A stretch of DNA of 64,000 nucleotides from Heterocephalus glaber (GCF_000247695.1 NW_004624747.1:10377171-10441170); one strand, 5' to 3'. Positions 45,765-58,705 are shown, numbered from the stretch's first letter. Notes: a model not told the origin generated them from the sequence alone. Made by a program: numbers and translations.

Positions 45765-46180
45765 TTTAATATCACTACAGCTGGAACCTTGGCAGTGTCT
45801 CCTAAATCTAAATGTACACATTCCCTACCTCCTGGCAGTTCCACTCCTGTGTGTTCCTCCAACAAAAATGAAAACACAGGTACACCAGAAGACACTGACA
45901 GGAATGTTCACAGCAGTTTCACTGGTCTTGGCCAGAAAGTGGAAAGCTCTCAGATGTCTAATAACAGGAGAGTAGTGTAGTCAGAAAACGGATTACACAC
46001 AGCTATTAGAATTACATATTGTTGCCTGCACATGGATGACTCATAACGTTGGACAAAAGAAGCAGGCACAGACCCTCACAAACATATAACACACTATCAT
46101 TCTATTTATAGTAGAAATTCTAGAGCAGGCAAAATTAATGTGAGGTGATAGAAGTCAGAATGATGGTTTCCTTGGGCATT
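45765..46180 (+). mobile_element. L1M 3-prime fragment, sense
   Basis: AGATGTCTAATAACAGGAGA, CATGGATGACTCATAACGTT, TCTAGAGCAGGCAAAATTAA and GGTGATAGAAGTCAGAATGA follow L1M 3-prime order in the sense direction. Confidence 0.75.
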
Positions 46181-46182
46181 AC

Positions 46183-46350
46183 ATTAGTCAGATTTCCATC
46201 ACTATAACAAATACCTGAGATAATTAAGGTTTATTTGAGCTCACCTTTTGAAGGTTTCAGTCCATGCTCAATTGGCCCTTTTGCTTTTGGACTAGGGACC
46301 AAGTCTTTAATACACAGACCTTTGAGGGACATTCTAGATTCAAATTATAG
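46183..46350 (-). mobile_element. Second, internally deleted copy of the 44541 LTR
   Basis: ACATTAGTCAGATTTCCATC, ACAAATACCTGAGATAATTA and TTTGAGGGACATTCTAGATT match the two ends of the element at 44541-44937 with the middle missing. Confidence 0.5.
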
Positions 46351-46429
46351 CAGGGGTAGAGAGTATTACTCTAGAACAGTGAGGTAGGGGATCCTCTGGA
46401 GACCTGGAAATCTTCATCTTCGATTTTTT

Positions 46430-46603
46430 CTCTTTTTGGAGGGCAGTACTGGGAATGAACTGAGCTATATCCTCAGCCCTTTTTGATTTTTTATTTTGAG
46501 ATAGTGTCTCACTAAGTCATTAAGTTGCTCATGTTGGGCTCAAACTTGTAATCCTCTTGCCTCAGCCTCTCAGAGTATGTGTGCCCCCATGCCTGGCTGG
46601 AAA
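46430..46603 (-). repeat. Antisense B1-dID dimeric SINE
   Basis: GGCAGTACTGGGAATGAACT (short ID half), then TTTTGAGATAGTGTCTCACT through CCCATGCCTGGCTGG (B1 half). Confidence 0.78.
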
Positions 46604-46751
46604 TGTTCTACATCTGGATCCAGATGCAGATTATAGTGCTCTGTGTGTGGAGTGAACATGTGTGTTATATATAAAATCACTGATCTATTTGCTTAAGGTT
46701 TGTGTACTTTCCCATATTCCCCTTGTACCTCAATAAAACAAGTAAATTCTT

Positions 46752-46836
46752 GGGCTGTGGATGTAGCTCAGTGCTATAGCATTTGCCTGGCATGCTGGAG
46801 ACTCTGGGTTGATCCCCAGTGCTAAAAAAAAAATAG
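46752..46836 (+). repeat. ID-derived SINE
   Basis: GGCTGTGGATGTAGCTCAGT, GCATTTGCCTGGCATGC and GATCCCCAGTGC with an A tail. Confidence 0.82.
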
Positions 46837-46984
46837 CAGATTTCAACCTCCTGCTGTACTTGCACTTGAGGACTTCCAGGTTTCTGATGTCCCACAGTCT
46901 TGTGTACCAGGACCTTGACATTTGGGAAGATAGGGCTAGGCTGTTGGCCCTAGCCACACCTCTCCTTCCTCAGTCAGTGGGTTA

Positions 46985-46992
46985 ATTTGCAT
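46985..46992 (+). promoter_or_regulatory. VPREB3: Immunoglobulin-type octamer upstream of VPREB3
   Basis: ATTTGCAT, the exact octamer bound by OCT1/OCT2 in immunoglobulin promoters, 100 nt upstream of the VPREB3 ATG. A CACCTG E-box lies between them near 47037. Suggests B-lineage expression as known for the gene. Confidence 0.75.
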
Positions 46993-47091
46993 GCCTTTTT
47001 GTGGTCCAGCAGCCTCCCCAGTCCTGTGCTCCTAAGCACCTGGAGCACAGCCTAGCCCAACATCTCCCTGCCTGCCTCTCTGCCTCTGGTC

Positions 47092-48268
47092 ATGGCCTGT
47101 CCCCTGTGCCTGGTCCTCTTGCTGGTGGAAGCCTTCCTGGCAGGTGAGCCCTCCCATGGCTTGGCTCACCTAGGGGTGGAGTGGGGATGGCACTGACCTG
47201 AGAAGTTCCCTGCAAAGCAGCAAATCAACGGAGGCCAACAAGAGAGTCCTAGGTGAAGCACTTAGCTAGAGGGACACCTGGCTCCAGGCAGTTCTGCCCT
47301 GACCTAGGGCAAGTCACTTCCTGCGTGGGCCTTGGTTTCCTCATTTGTTAATAATGAGATCAGTAAGGTCCCTTCAGACTCTAACCCTTTGGGGTATCTA
47401 AGGAGAACAGAGCTTAACACCTTGATTTTTCACAGGGAAAACTGGCCTGTCCCTACCCCACAGGCCCTCAAGGGCAATTTAACCCCAGAGAAAGTCCCCA
47501 GTGGCCAGTGGCCTGAGGCTGAGGCTTGGGTGGTACAGTCCCAAGAGTATTCCGGGGATGGTTAGCCTGTAGACAGGATTTGTAAGTCATGAAACTGAGG
47601 GGAAAAGTGTCTGCAGAGAAAGGGAGATGGGCAGCAGGAGAACCCCGGCATTAGTCCTATGTTCTGAGTGCTAGGCTTTCATGTGAACATGGATTCTTGG
47701 GGACCTGGCATTAATGGTGACTTAGGGATCACTAACTCCAAAACCCTCACTCACAGAGGGAAATAGAGGCCTAGAGAGGATAACCTGAGTCACACGGAAC
47801 CAGGCTTCCTATGCCCCTTCTAATGCCAATCCCATGGCACGGGGCTGTGGCAGTGGGCATCTCCTTGTGCTTTGACCAAGCCATCATAGGCAGGGGCAGG
47901 AGGGAAGGGACCCAGGTCTGGCCTCAGTGGGTCTGTATCTCTCAGTCTCCCAGCCAGCCCTGGCCCAGCCGGATGCACTGCTGGTCTTCCCAGGCCAAGT
48001 GGCTCAACTCTCCTGCACACTCATCCCCCAGCATGCCAGCATTGCAGACTATGGTGTGTCCTGGTACCAGCAGCGGGCAGGTAGTGCCCCCCGATACCTC
48101 CTCTACTACCATTCTGAGGAGGACTACCACCGGCCTGATGACATTCCTGACCGATTCTCAGCTGCCAAGGATGTAGCCCACAATGCTTGTATCCTAACCA
48201 TCAGCCCAGTGCAGCCTGAGGATGATGCAGATTATTACTGCTCTGTTGGCTATAGCTCTGATCCCTAG
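47092..48268 (+). CDS. VPREB3: VPREB3, pre-B lymphocyte protein 3
   Basis: Immunoglobulin V-like protein of B-lineage cells that associates with the immunoglobulin heavy chain in the ER. Two exons: 47092-47143 and 47946-48268, joined in phase 1; 375 nt, 124 aa (human 123, from memory). Exon 1 codes for a signal peptide (MACPLCLVLLLVEAFLA). Exon 2 is a single V-set domain with Cys41 in QLSCTL, Trp57 in GVSWYQQ, the RFSAAKD strand and DDADYYC with Cys116. It ends SVGYSSDP with no J segment and no transmembrane helix, as in VPREB3. The two-exon plan (leader, V domain) is the same as in immunoglobulin V genes, but there is no recombination signal after the stop; an ordinary 3-prime UTR follows. 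Confidence 0.97.
47144..47945 (+). other. VPREB3: VPREB3 intron 1
   Basis: About 800 bp, GT...TCTCTCAG. Nothing else recognised. Confidence 0.85.
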
Positions 48269-48382
48269 GGGTGGGGTGTGGGATGCATGTCTCCTGTCTG
48301 CCTCTCATTTTTTCCCCTGAACTTGGATACCTCCCCCCGCCCTCTCTCTGATCCTTGCTTTCCTTTCACTGTACAATGGATT

Positions 48383-48388
48383 AATAAA
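48383..48388 (+). terminator. VPREB3: VPREB3 poly(A) signal AATAAA
   Basis: AATAAA 115 nt after the stop codon, giving a short 3-prime UTR. Confidence 0.8.
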
Positions 48389-48409
48389 ATTCAATATTAT
48401 TATGAAGGC

Positions 48410-49610
48410 CATGAGTTCCTGGTTGAAAAAGTGACTGTAGTTTGTCTGGGAGTGTGTACGGGATCGTTGCTGAAGAGGAAGCACCTGAGACCCTTGGGGA
48501 GTGGCCCAGCCTCGCCTTTGGCCCCCAGGGGCTCAGCCTGGTGGCCTGGCCTTCCGGTGCCTGAGGCACTAGAGGGAGAGAAAAAGGAACCAGCTCTATT
48601 GTCCTCAGTTCTGCGTGGCTGATTGTGGTCCAATGCTTAGACAATCTGGGGAGGCTGGTCCCCACAAAGCCAAGCCTGTTGCCTTGTGGAAGGGCAGCCC
48701 CTAGCTCCCACCTGGAGTCTGCAGAAGGCCCCATGGGTCACTGATGGAGCAGGGAAGCAGATGTGTATAGGTGGTATGGGCATGGAGGGAACTGAGAGGC
48801 ACCTGAGGGCCAGGGATGAAGGTGACAAAGGCAGGTGGGCAGATGCCTGGATAGCCTCCCTTCCCACCAGGAACAGTGTGTTCTATTGGTCTCCTGTGAT
48901 TAGATTGCTATCTCTTGGGGGAAGCTTTTCCCACAGGCTGTGTGCCCACACCGGAGCTGCTATGGGCCAAGGGGCAGAGCCATGGATGAAAGGACAAGCC
49001 TTGCCAGCAGAAGCAGAGCTGAGTGTTCGGAACTGGGTCATGTGTGTATTCAGGAACATTTCCATGCTGGGCTTGGGGGTAGCCCAGTGGCAGAGCACTG
49101 GCCTAGTGGGCAGGGGGTCCTGGAATACACACCCAGCATCACAAAAACAAAACAAGCGCATCTCTTTTCCTTTCTGGTGCCCCCTAAGAGGCGCCTCATG
49201 CGTGGAGGTTAATATCCAGACGCACAGAAATCAGAGGCTCCAGGGGCCTGGGACGGTCCTGCCTACACTCCCAGCCACACCTCCCGAATTGTCTCTGTGG
49301 GAGTGGATTGGGGAGAAAGGACCAGGGTTACCCTAGGAAGAGGGAGAATACGAACAGGGCCTCTGGGTCGAGAACTATGGGAATCCCTTCCCCTTCTTCT
49401 GAAAACCCCAAACTCCCAGGCGGCTGCTGTCTCATACTTAGCCCCCAGGAAGTGGCAGCAGGTGCCTGTGGTCTAGACAGGCCCGTCTTTCCTGGCCTCT
49501 GTTTTTCTTTTGCACTCCACTCAATAGCGGCCCAGCTCCTTCCTCAATCCTTTTACAACAGAGACTTTTCTGATCCGGGTCCCTTTGCCCCGAGGATCTG
49601 GGAAGATTAG
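48410..49610 (+). other. VPREB3-ZNF70 intergenic region
   Basis: About 1.2 kb without recognised genes. A diverged ID-like SINE lies at 49072-49150. Confidence 0.7.
49072..49150 (+). repeat. ID-like SINE, diverged
   Basis: TTGGGGGTAGCCCAGTGGCA and GCATCACAAAAACAAAAC. Confidence 0.6.
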
Positions 49611-49614
49611 GAGC

Positions 49615-49870
49615 CCTCCGGCCTGACGCGGTAGGACCACCGAGATCCCGGGACCTCCGCGCGGCCTAGAGCGGTCCCGGAAGTGCCCTCGGGCCGGGGG
49701 CGGGACTCCAGGCACGCTGGCGGCAGCGGGCTTCGCGTCAGCTGCAGACGAAGAGCGAGGCCGCGACGGCCGCGGGTTGGAGCGGCTCAGGTGCGGCCCC
49801 GCCCCGCCCGCCCGCGGCCCCGCCCCAGCCCAGGTGCACCGCCCCGCCTCGGCTCAGGTGAGTGGCAGCA
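49615..49870 (+). promoter_or_regulatory. ZNF70: ZNF70 CpG-island promoter and noncoding exon 1
   Basis: Very CpG-rich. A perfect ETS/GABP site CCGGAAGTG lies at 49677-49685. A consensus donor CTCAG|GTGAGT has its exon end at 49857, which I take as the end of 5-prime noncoding exon 1, joined to the acceptor at 52926-52927. Confidence 0.6.
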
Positions 49871-50106
49871 CTTTCGCCAGTGTGACTTGAGGCCGCCTGA
49901 CCATTTGTCCCTCTGGTAGCCCCTCGTAGGGGTGTTCTCAATCGATGGGAAGCCTGTAGGGGCGTTGCGTCGCCATCTGGGCAACGTGTACGGGTCTGCA
50001 GCTACTCGCGCGTTTTCAGCCCGGAGACCCTGACCACACTGAGGGTTTGCCTGGTGCCCGCGCCCTGGTGGCACCCTGGAGGAGGGGTGACGAATGCAAG
50101 AAGAGC

Positions 50107-50210
50107 GGGGGGGGGGGGGGGGGGAATTTAGCTCAGTGGTTCCGCCGCCTGCCTTGCAAGCTCAAGAACCCGAGTTCGATCCCCGGCACCAAAAAGAAAA
50201 AAAAAGAAGA
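50107..50210 (+). repeat. ID-like SINE with an 18-G head
   Basis: Eighteen consecutive G replace the usual GGGCTGGGG start; then AATTTAGCTCAGTGGTTCCG and GTTCGATCCCCGGCACC. AAGAAGAGC flanks both sides. Confidence 0.92.
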
Positions 50211-51140
50211 GCTGGGGAAGGCTCCGAGAGAGATAGGAAGCATGGGTTTCCAGACCTGTTGATTTTTCATCCAAAAACATTTAACACGTCTTAGGAACAG
50301 ATTAAATTATTGCCAACTTTTTATCCGTAATGGGGCTTCAGAGTGTAGGGGCTACTACTTATTGGGAATGGAAAATCTGTAAGAGGAGAACGTGGGAAAT
50401 ACCCGGATTTAACAGGTAGGTGAAGGAAGATTTGCAATCCACACATACCAAGGAGTGATCAGAAGGGATGGAGATTGAGAAGAAAACTTTCAGAAACCAA
50501 GGGAATAAAGTAGGGGCAGGTGGGGAAGCGGTAGGGGGAATCTCAAAACTTGCAGGCATCCAGGTAGGCAACGTGGATTATTGAAAAAGTTCCAGTTTTT
50601 TAAAACAATGCCGGAAACCTACTGAGTTTTGAGTATTGGCACTAAGGAAAAGCCTAATTCTTTGAGAGCCAAATCAAACGTGTCTATGTGGCAGGATCCC
50701 CAGCCTGCCAATTTGCAATTTCTGAAAAGCTGCTTTTGGAGAAGGAGCTATTGGTGAGCAGTGTCAGATGGGGTGGGAAGGTGAGGACCAAGAAGATGGG
50801 GATTTGGCAATAAGGAGGTCATTGAATGCCAGCACTGCATGCTAAGGTCCTAGCTGAAATTGGAAACTTGAAATATGTCATGATTCTGTGCATAGGTGTA
50901 CGATTTTGCTGGCCATCATTTAACATCTTAGGAGGAACTGGCAGAGAGGGTTGGGAATCAGCAACAAGTTGCCACAGGACAAGTAGGTGAGCAGCATGAT
51001 GCTGGTGGGAGAGTTGAAGAGACACCCGTAGTTGGACCTACTAAGGAGAGAGAGAGTGTAAACCAGACAGAGAAGAGGTGGTACTAGAAGAGAACCTGGG
51101 TGAAAATGGAAGGTTATTGGACTTGAGGTTGAAAAGCATA

Positions 51141-51304
51141 GGCTGAGCCGGGCATGGTGGCACACACCTGTAATGCCAGCACTCCGGAGGCTGAGGCAGG
51201 AGTATCACCGCAAGTTGAAGGCCAGCCTGGGCTACATAGTGAGTTCAAGGCCAGCCAGAACTAAACAGGAAGACCCTATCCCCACCCCCTAAAATAAATA
51301 AATG
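51141..51304 (+). repeat. B1 SINE with internal duplication
   Basis: GAGCCGGGCATGGTGGCACA, GAAGGCCAGCCTGGGCTACA, AAGGCCAGCCAGAACTAAAC. Confidence 0.9.
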
Positions 51305-52598
51305 AGATATGCATATGAAGTTCTAGTGCTCTCTAGCACGTAGTAGGTACTTATAAACAAGAATAGTTGTTATTACTATCACATCGCTTGGGACTTCCCC
51401 TTTATCTCTCTAGCACAGAAGTTTCTGAATGGGCTCTGTTGGGCTTCCTCAGTGACCACTATAGTAGAGTGGAGGGCTGAATGGGGTGTTCTAGTATCTT
51501 TCCTTGTCCCTGTTAAAACACACCCTTTCCCCTGGAACAGTGCTGCTTCATTTATTTATATCTCCTAAACAATTATTTGATTATTTGACGAGAAAAAAAG
51601 TGTGATAGTTGTAGCGCAAAAACAAATGGCTTTTCCTCCCTTTGATCATTTATTCAACAACTGTGTGCACTGAGATTGTGCTGTTGTGCTGGGGACTGGG
51701 AATTTCACAGTTGAAGAAGCACAGTACTTGCTCTTAGGGAGCTGGGAAACTAATGTTGGGGACAGTCTTATAAATATGCAGGGTGGTGAGTGCTGTGACA
51801 GGGTACACTCAATACCTCAGCTCACCAAGATGGCCAAGAGTCTGAGTGTGTAGGGACTAAGGGACATTTTGACCGAGTGTGGAAAGATGAGCAGATGCAG
51901 TCTGAGGGCAGGGGAAGGACCTTTTAGAAGACAGAAGCAGTACAAATGAATTGTTGAGCTAGAAGATTAGTGTGTAGGGGAGAGAGGCAGGAGACAAGGC
52001 TGGAGGGGTTGGGTATGAAGGACCATGTGAAGGATTTGAGCGGTTGCAAGAAGGAAAATTATGAGATCAAACTAGCGTTTGGGTATTTGACTTTTGTCTC
52101 AGTGTAGAGCATGGACAGGTAGCAGCTGGAGGTAGGTGGCCAGTTAAGAGGTGAGTTTTGAAAAAATCCTGGGGAGTTGCCCTGAGGCCTAAGCTGGACA
52201 GTGGCAGTGAGGATAAAGGGTAGAGGTGCCTTGCATGTGGTTTCAGGAAGTGGACAGGACAGGCTGAGTTGGGTAAGGATGAGAGAGTCTAGGCTGACTT
52301 CTAGCGTTCTGGCTGGGTTACCTGCTGTTAGTGGTGCTGCTGTACTCTTTGTCTTTTCCCAAAATCCCACCACCAGCATCATCCAGTCACCAGAGGCTTG
52401 CCCCCTTTTCCATAATGGCTCCACTTCCTGTTTAGCCCCCTTTGTGAACACTCACACTAAAGTCTAGATACCCTGATGTGGCACCTGATTTTGCTTGTCT
52501 ATCTGTCTTCCAGTTGTCTCTGGTAAATGAAATTCAACTCTAATTCATTTCGTTTCATCTCAAGGCCAAGACTGTCTTATATTGTACTCTTTTGGCTT

Positions 52599-52601
<3 letters not shown>

Positions 52602-52645
<44 letters not shown>

Positions 52646-52651
52646 CTTTCC
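52602..52651 (+). repeat. (CT)n satellite grading into TTTC units
   Basis: About 19 TC units and then TTTC units, directly before the antisense B1-dID. Confidence 0.93.
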
Positions 52652-52836
52652 TTTTGTGCAGTACTGGGAATTAAACCCAGGGGCTTTGCACTAAAAACCC
52701 CCAGGTGTTTTTATTTTTTGAGACAGGGTCTTGTTAAATAGCTAAGTTGCCCAGGCTGGGGTTGAACTTGCAGTCCTCCTGCCTCAGCCTCCCACACTGC
52801 TGGAGTTGTAGGCATGTGCCACCACACCCAGCTCAT
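52652..52836 (-). repeat. Antisense B1-dID dimeric SINE
   Basis: GCAGTACTGGGAATTAAACC (ID half), TTTTTGAGACAGGGTCTTGT through CCACCACACCCAGCTC (B1 half). Ends about 90 bp before the ZNF70 coding exon. Confidence 0.82.
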
Positions 52837-52884
52837 TTGTTCTTTTCCGCCATAGATTCTAACATGGGAAGGAGGTATGTATGA

Positions 52885-54342
<1,458 letters not shown>

Positions 54343-56405
54343 AATGGGAAGCCCCACCACAGCGTGGAAGCCTTTGCCAGATGGAGTCCATATCCGTGTA
54401 ACTTTGTCTCTAAGACCTCACCTACCTCCCTGATAACTTTGCTGGGTGGACAACCTCCCATAGTGTCCTCCTGAGCATCCTTGCTATCAGGAAGCCCCAT
54501 GTGGCACCAAGCTCTCAACATGCTCCTGGGTGGAAGGGAAGAGGGCCAAGGGGGTGGCGAGCCCACAAAAAGAGCTGGCTTTCAGCTTTCTTATTCTTAC
54601 ATTTGACTCCTAAGCCTACAGATGAGATTTTATTTTTCCCTGTTCCTGCTTTTCTCAGTGTCTGGAAGAAGAATATGTCAAGGGGCAGAAAGTAGAGAAA
54701 AACCAAGGAAATTTAGATATACTCTTTAAGGCAGCAGATTGGCACTTTCAGAAGACAGAAAGCACATCATCTGTAGTACAAGTCAGCTGAAGAAAATGAA
54801 TTCAAAAGTAGATATGAAAGAAGCAAAATGGAATTCTGTGCCTGGGTTGGGCATTGATGATGATAACCAAAACATATTACCAGGGCAGAGGAGGGTCTCA
54901 AAGGATTGATTTGGGGGTTGGTGAGGGTGGTGACCCCCTTGGGCATGGTCTCATAGCCCTCTGGTTAGCATGAGAGTGGATTCTGTGAGTGGCTTGATCA
55001 CAAGAGGACAGGTTTGGCCCTATTGTGGCCACAGGATATTTGACACCTGTGACTCAGCAGAGTGCTGGTACTGATGCCCTCCAGGAACAACCCCTCCCTG
55101 AGACCTGGTGCTCCAAGAGCACAGTGTGCCTTGGATGCCATCAGGGCCCACTTCTGGTCTGGCAGTTACACAGATTCCTCTCTTTACTCCCTGGTGTTGG
55201 GACGTGGGAAGCAGGTGATTTGGAAGAGGAGGAGGCCATGGTTCCTTCAGAAGAGTGTGGGAATGTCTGGATTCAATTCCTATTCTGCAAATAGCGTGTT
55301 TCCTGGATTACACATGGAATGGTTTCATGAGCTGTTTTGACAAATGTAGTTTTTAAAACTTCAGTGTGTTTTTTAGAGAAATTACATCTGGTTATCCATA
55401 AAGCAGAGCTAAAACTAAGTTTCTTTCATGGTCTCCCTACTTCATCCATGTCAGTCAGATTAAAGTGTGTAATCCTAAAGGGGGGGGCTAGGTTCAAAGT
55501 CCAGTACCGCCCCCGCCTACTTCTGTGACCTGAGCCCCACAACTTCCCAAGGTTGTTTCCCTGTATGAATGACCTGGCCATGTACTTCTAAGGGTTGGTT
55601 TTAGGATTCTGTTCAGAATGGGGCCACACTTGAAAGTGCCTTGACAGCCCAGCAGTCATGGGTGGCGGTTAAGGATGGAGACCCTGAGTGACCCCCTACC
55701 CTGAAGCATGTTACCTGCAGACCAGAGAAGTGTCCAATACATTGACATGTCCTCGTAGACACTCCCAAACCTGCTGCAGTGGTGTCATGCTTGCTCTGGT
55801 GATCTTTCTACCTTCCTAACTGTAGTTCACCTGGGGGTTAAGAAGTGCCACTGACCATGTCCCACCTGGACTCATTCAATCAGCATCACTAGTGTTGGAT
55901 CCCTGACATGTTTCTGAAGCTCCCTAGGTGGTTATAAGTTACAGCATGTGACTGGGCAGTGAGCCCTGAGCTGGGCTTTCGTGCGGCCCCAATGGCTTCC
56001 CTGTCACCCTGTTCACTTTGACAGAGCAGAGCTTGAAGGCCATTCTGTCTCGGCCCTGCCCCCACCCCAACCCTGGGAATGGGCTCAAGCAGTGACAATT
56101 GTCTTGCCAGTTGATAAGCGCTTGTCCCAGGCCAGGGAATCTCGTTTTGCAGTGCTGGAAATTGAACCCAGGCCCTTGCACATGCTAGGCAAGTGCTCTA
56201 CCACAGAGCTACATCCCCAGCTCTGTGGTGCTGACCAAACTCCTCAGAGCTAGTGGAGAAAAAGGCAATCATGGCTCTTTTGAAGTTTTCCGAGAGTTTA
56301 TGTCTGGAATAACATGACTATATCGTGGTGATATGGCTATTTCAGCTGGCCAGAAGCATGGTGTGGTATATAGTTTTGACAAATAAACATGAGAAAGCCA
56401 TATTT
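54343..56405 (+). other. ZNF70: ZNF70 3-prime UTR (inferred extent)
   Basis: After the stop codon, the first AATAAA seen is at 56382-56387; an ATTAAA occurs at 55458-55463. Either may be used. An ID-derived SINE lies within the stretch at 56145-56225. Confidence 0.4.
56145..56225 (-). repeat. ID-derived SINE, antisense
   Basis: GCAGTGCTGGAAATTGAACC, CATGCTAGGCAAGTGCTCTA and GCTACATCCCCAGCTC. Confidence 0.88.
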
Positions 56406-56454
56406 GTTCCTTACTAAGTGAGGCCTGGTAGGTCAGAGATTTTGTTTCTCTGTT

Positions 56455-56562
56455 TCTGTTTTGTTTTTGAGACAAGGTCTTGTTGTGTAGTTCAGGCTGG
56501 CCTTGAATTTGTGGCAATCTTGAGTGCTGGGATTACAGGTGCATGCCACCGCACCCGGCTTA
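56455..56562 (-). repeat. B1 SINE, antisense
   Basis: TTTTTGAGACAAGGTCTTGT through GCCACCGCACCCGGCTT. Confidence 0.85.
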
Positions 56563-56957
56563 GGCTAGAGATTTCGAATCATGGGTATAATGAGCTGGAG
56601 AGATCCCAGTGAAAGTCCTGGCCACTTCCAGAAGCCTATTGTCCCCCAGAACCCACTGTGTGACCAGCTGGACTATGCAATCCCAGGACCTGATGGGTGT
56701 CCCTGGGCACCATTCCAGGCAGTTAATACCTAGTATCTTCAGTCATTTATCAGGAGTGAAGAGAGAATACCAAGACTCAATTGGGATAGCAGGTATCATT
56801 AGGTAGGGCCCCTGAAAGATCTGCCTTTTCACCCCCTCTGCTCCCATTCTGTCCCAGTCTTGGCTAGGCCTCTCCTTACCCAGAAAGCATCTGTCACTTA
56901 CACTGAGTCTTTCCATTTTTGCCCTTTCTGCACACTCCAGCCAAATCGATATGTTTC

Positions 56958-57053
56958 TTTTTGTTGTTGTTGTTGTTTTTGGTACTAGGGATCAAACTCG
57001 GGACCTTGTGCTTGTGAGGCAGGTGGCAGAACCAGTGAGCTAAATCCCCGGCC
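56958..57053 (-). repeat. ID-like SINE, antisense
   Basis: TTGTTGTTGTT head, TTGGTACTAGGGATCAAACT and GAGCTAAATCCCCGGCCC. Confidence 0.9.
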
Positions 57054-57059
57054 CCTGTT

Positions 57060-57238
57060 TGTTTTTTTTTTATTCTGGGGACAGAACCCAGGGACACTAT
57101 ATCACACTGAGCAACATCCCCAACCCTTTTTATCCCCAACTCACGTACTTTGCCCAGGCTGACTTCAAACTCGTAATTCTCCTGCCTTGGCCTCCTGAGT
57201 TGCTGGGATTGCAGGCATGTGCCACTGTACCCAGCTCT
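57060..57238 (-). repeat. Antisense B1-dID dimeric SINE
   Basis: ATTCTGGGGACAGAACCCAG, then CTTTGCCCAGGCTGACTTCA through CCACTGTACCCAGCTC. Confidence 0.8.
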
Positions 57239-57254
57239 AGTTGATTTTTTAATT

Positions 57255-57452
57255 TTTATTTTTTGGTGGTACTGAAAATTGAAGCCAGGGCCTTCTCACA
57301 AGGTATATCCATAGCCCCTTTTTTATTTTTTTATCGAAACAGGGTCTGGCTAAGTCACTAAATTGCCCAGGCTGGGCTTGAACTTGTGATCCTTGACTCA
57401 GCTTCCCAATCCCCTGCTGGGATTGCAGTCCTGCACTATCATATCCCGTGTT
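57255..57452 (-). repeat. Antisense B1-dID dimeric SINE
   Basis: GTGGTACTGAAAATTGAAGC, then GAAACAGGGTCTGGCTAAGT through GGGATTGCAGTCCTGCACTA. Confidence 0.75.
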
Positions 57453-57940
57453 GATTTTTAAAGCATCATTTTGCACATATTACTACTCCTTAAAGCCAAC
57501 TTTCAGGAACCTTTCTCCATGTGTGTAGCCTCTTGTTTGAGCCAACCTGCTCCATTTGAAGAAACCGAACATGACAGACATGAACGTGGAGTTCAGAGTG
57601 GCCCCTGCTAGATGCCATCTTGTTCATGCCTGGCTTTTTATGACTCACTTGATGCCACTTTCACGTTTTGCAGTGTGCCTTCTCCCTCATCCTCTTCCTT
57701 CTCCTCTTCCCTCCCTCCCTTTCTTTTCTTCTTTTTATATAACATGAGGGTAAAGACTATCGCCTCCCCCAAGGGTTAACAGAGTCTTACATAAAAATGA
57801 TAAGAGCACGTACTTTTTTTAGAAGTATGAGCAGAGCCTAGTTCCTTTTATTCAAATTCTTTCACTCTTACTATGTATTTTTTTAAAGAAATCTCTATTT
57901 AGATTCTCAGTGTAAAATTATAAGACGGTCTCTGGTAATT

Positions 57941-58028
57941 TTTTTTTTTTTTTTTGTACCGGGGATTGAACTCAGGACCTTGCTGTTGGGAGGCAGGCGG
58001 TGGAACCACTGAGCTAAATCCTCGGCCC
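57941..58028 (-). repeat. ID-like SINE, antisense, with target-site duplication
   Basis: TTTTGTACCGGGGATTGAAC and GAGCTAAATCCTCGGCCC. CTCTGGTAAT lies on both sides. Confidence 0.93.
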
Positions 58029-58059
58029 TCTGGTAATATTTTAATTATCATTTTGTTTT

Positions 58060-58136
58060 GTTAGGGGTGCTGGGATGGAATCCAGACCCTTAAGCATACT
58101 AGGCAAGCACTGTATCACTGACCTACACCCTAGCTC
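58060..58136 (-). repeat. ID-derived SINE, antisense
   Basis: GGTGCTGGGATGGAATCCAG, ACTAGGCAAGCACTGTATC. Confidence 0.75.
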
Positions 58137-58247
58137 TTTATCATCTTTATCATTGAGTTGTTTTTGTTTTTATTGTTTTACATTCTTTTCCTTCATCCAG
58201 TAGTGGCTTACTTAGATATTTTTGAGTATTATAAAGCTCCAACTCTT

Positions 58248-58331
58248 GAGCCAGGGATTTAGCTCAGTGCCACTGTGCCTGCCTTGCAAGTGTGAGGTCC
58301 TGAGTTCCATCCCTGGTACCAAAAAAAAAAC
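58248..58331 (+). repeat. ID-like SINE with target-site duplication
   Basis: GAGCCAGGGATTTAGCTCAG and CCATCCCTGGTACC. CTCCAACTCTT lies on both sides. Confidence 0.92.
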
Positions 58332-58449
58332 CCCTCCAACTCTTATTTTGTTTATCAATCTAATTGTTTTGTCAAAATGTTTCTATCCCCTCCCTTTCTT
58401 GGCTTAATACTTTTAGATATTATTTCAAAATGGTTAAACATAATTTTTG

Positions 58450-58530
58450 GGGCTGGGGATTTAGCTCAGTGGTTCCGGTGCCTGCCTTGCAAGCTCAAGG
58501 TCCCAAGTTCAATCCCCAGTACCAAAAATA
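58450..58530 (+). repeat. ID-like SINE
   Basis: GGCTGGGGATTTAGCTCAGT and TTCAATCCCCAGTACC, with a tail that turns into TA repeats. Confidence 0.92.
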
Positions 58531-58647
58531 TATATATGTATTTTCTTTTTAGTATTGCTAGCTAATGAATGTAGATATTTTTGGTTTATGGTTTTTTTTC
58601 TTAGTTACAGCTTTGTCTGATCTTCATAAATTTTGACATGCTTTTGT

Positions 58648-58705
58648 TCTTTTTTTTTTTTTTCTAGTTCCAGGGATCAAACCCAGCGCTAAATCCCTGA
58701 CCCTG
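58648..58705 (-). repeat. ID-like SINE fragment with internal deletion, antisense
   Basis: AGTTCCAGGGATCAAACCCA joins straight to GCTAAATCCCTGACCC; the middle third is missing. Confidence 0.75.

Noticed and set aside
47811..48176. 121-aa plus-strand frame overlapping VPREB3 exon 2
   Set aside because: Shadow frame. The VPREB3 frame has the immunoglobulin cysteines, tryptophan and DDADYYC motif.
48266..48400. Possible recombination signal after the VPREB3 V domain
   Set aside because: No CACAGTG heptamer or nonamer follows the stop. The gene ends in a normal 3-prime UTR, so it is not a rearranging V gene.
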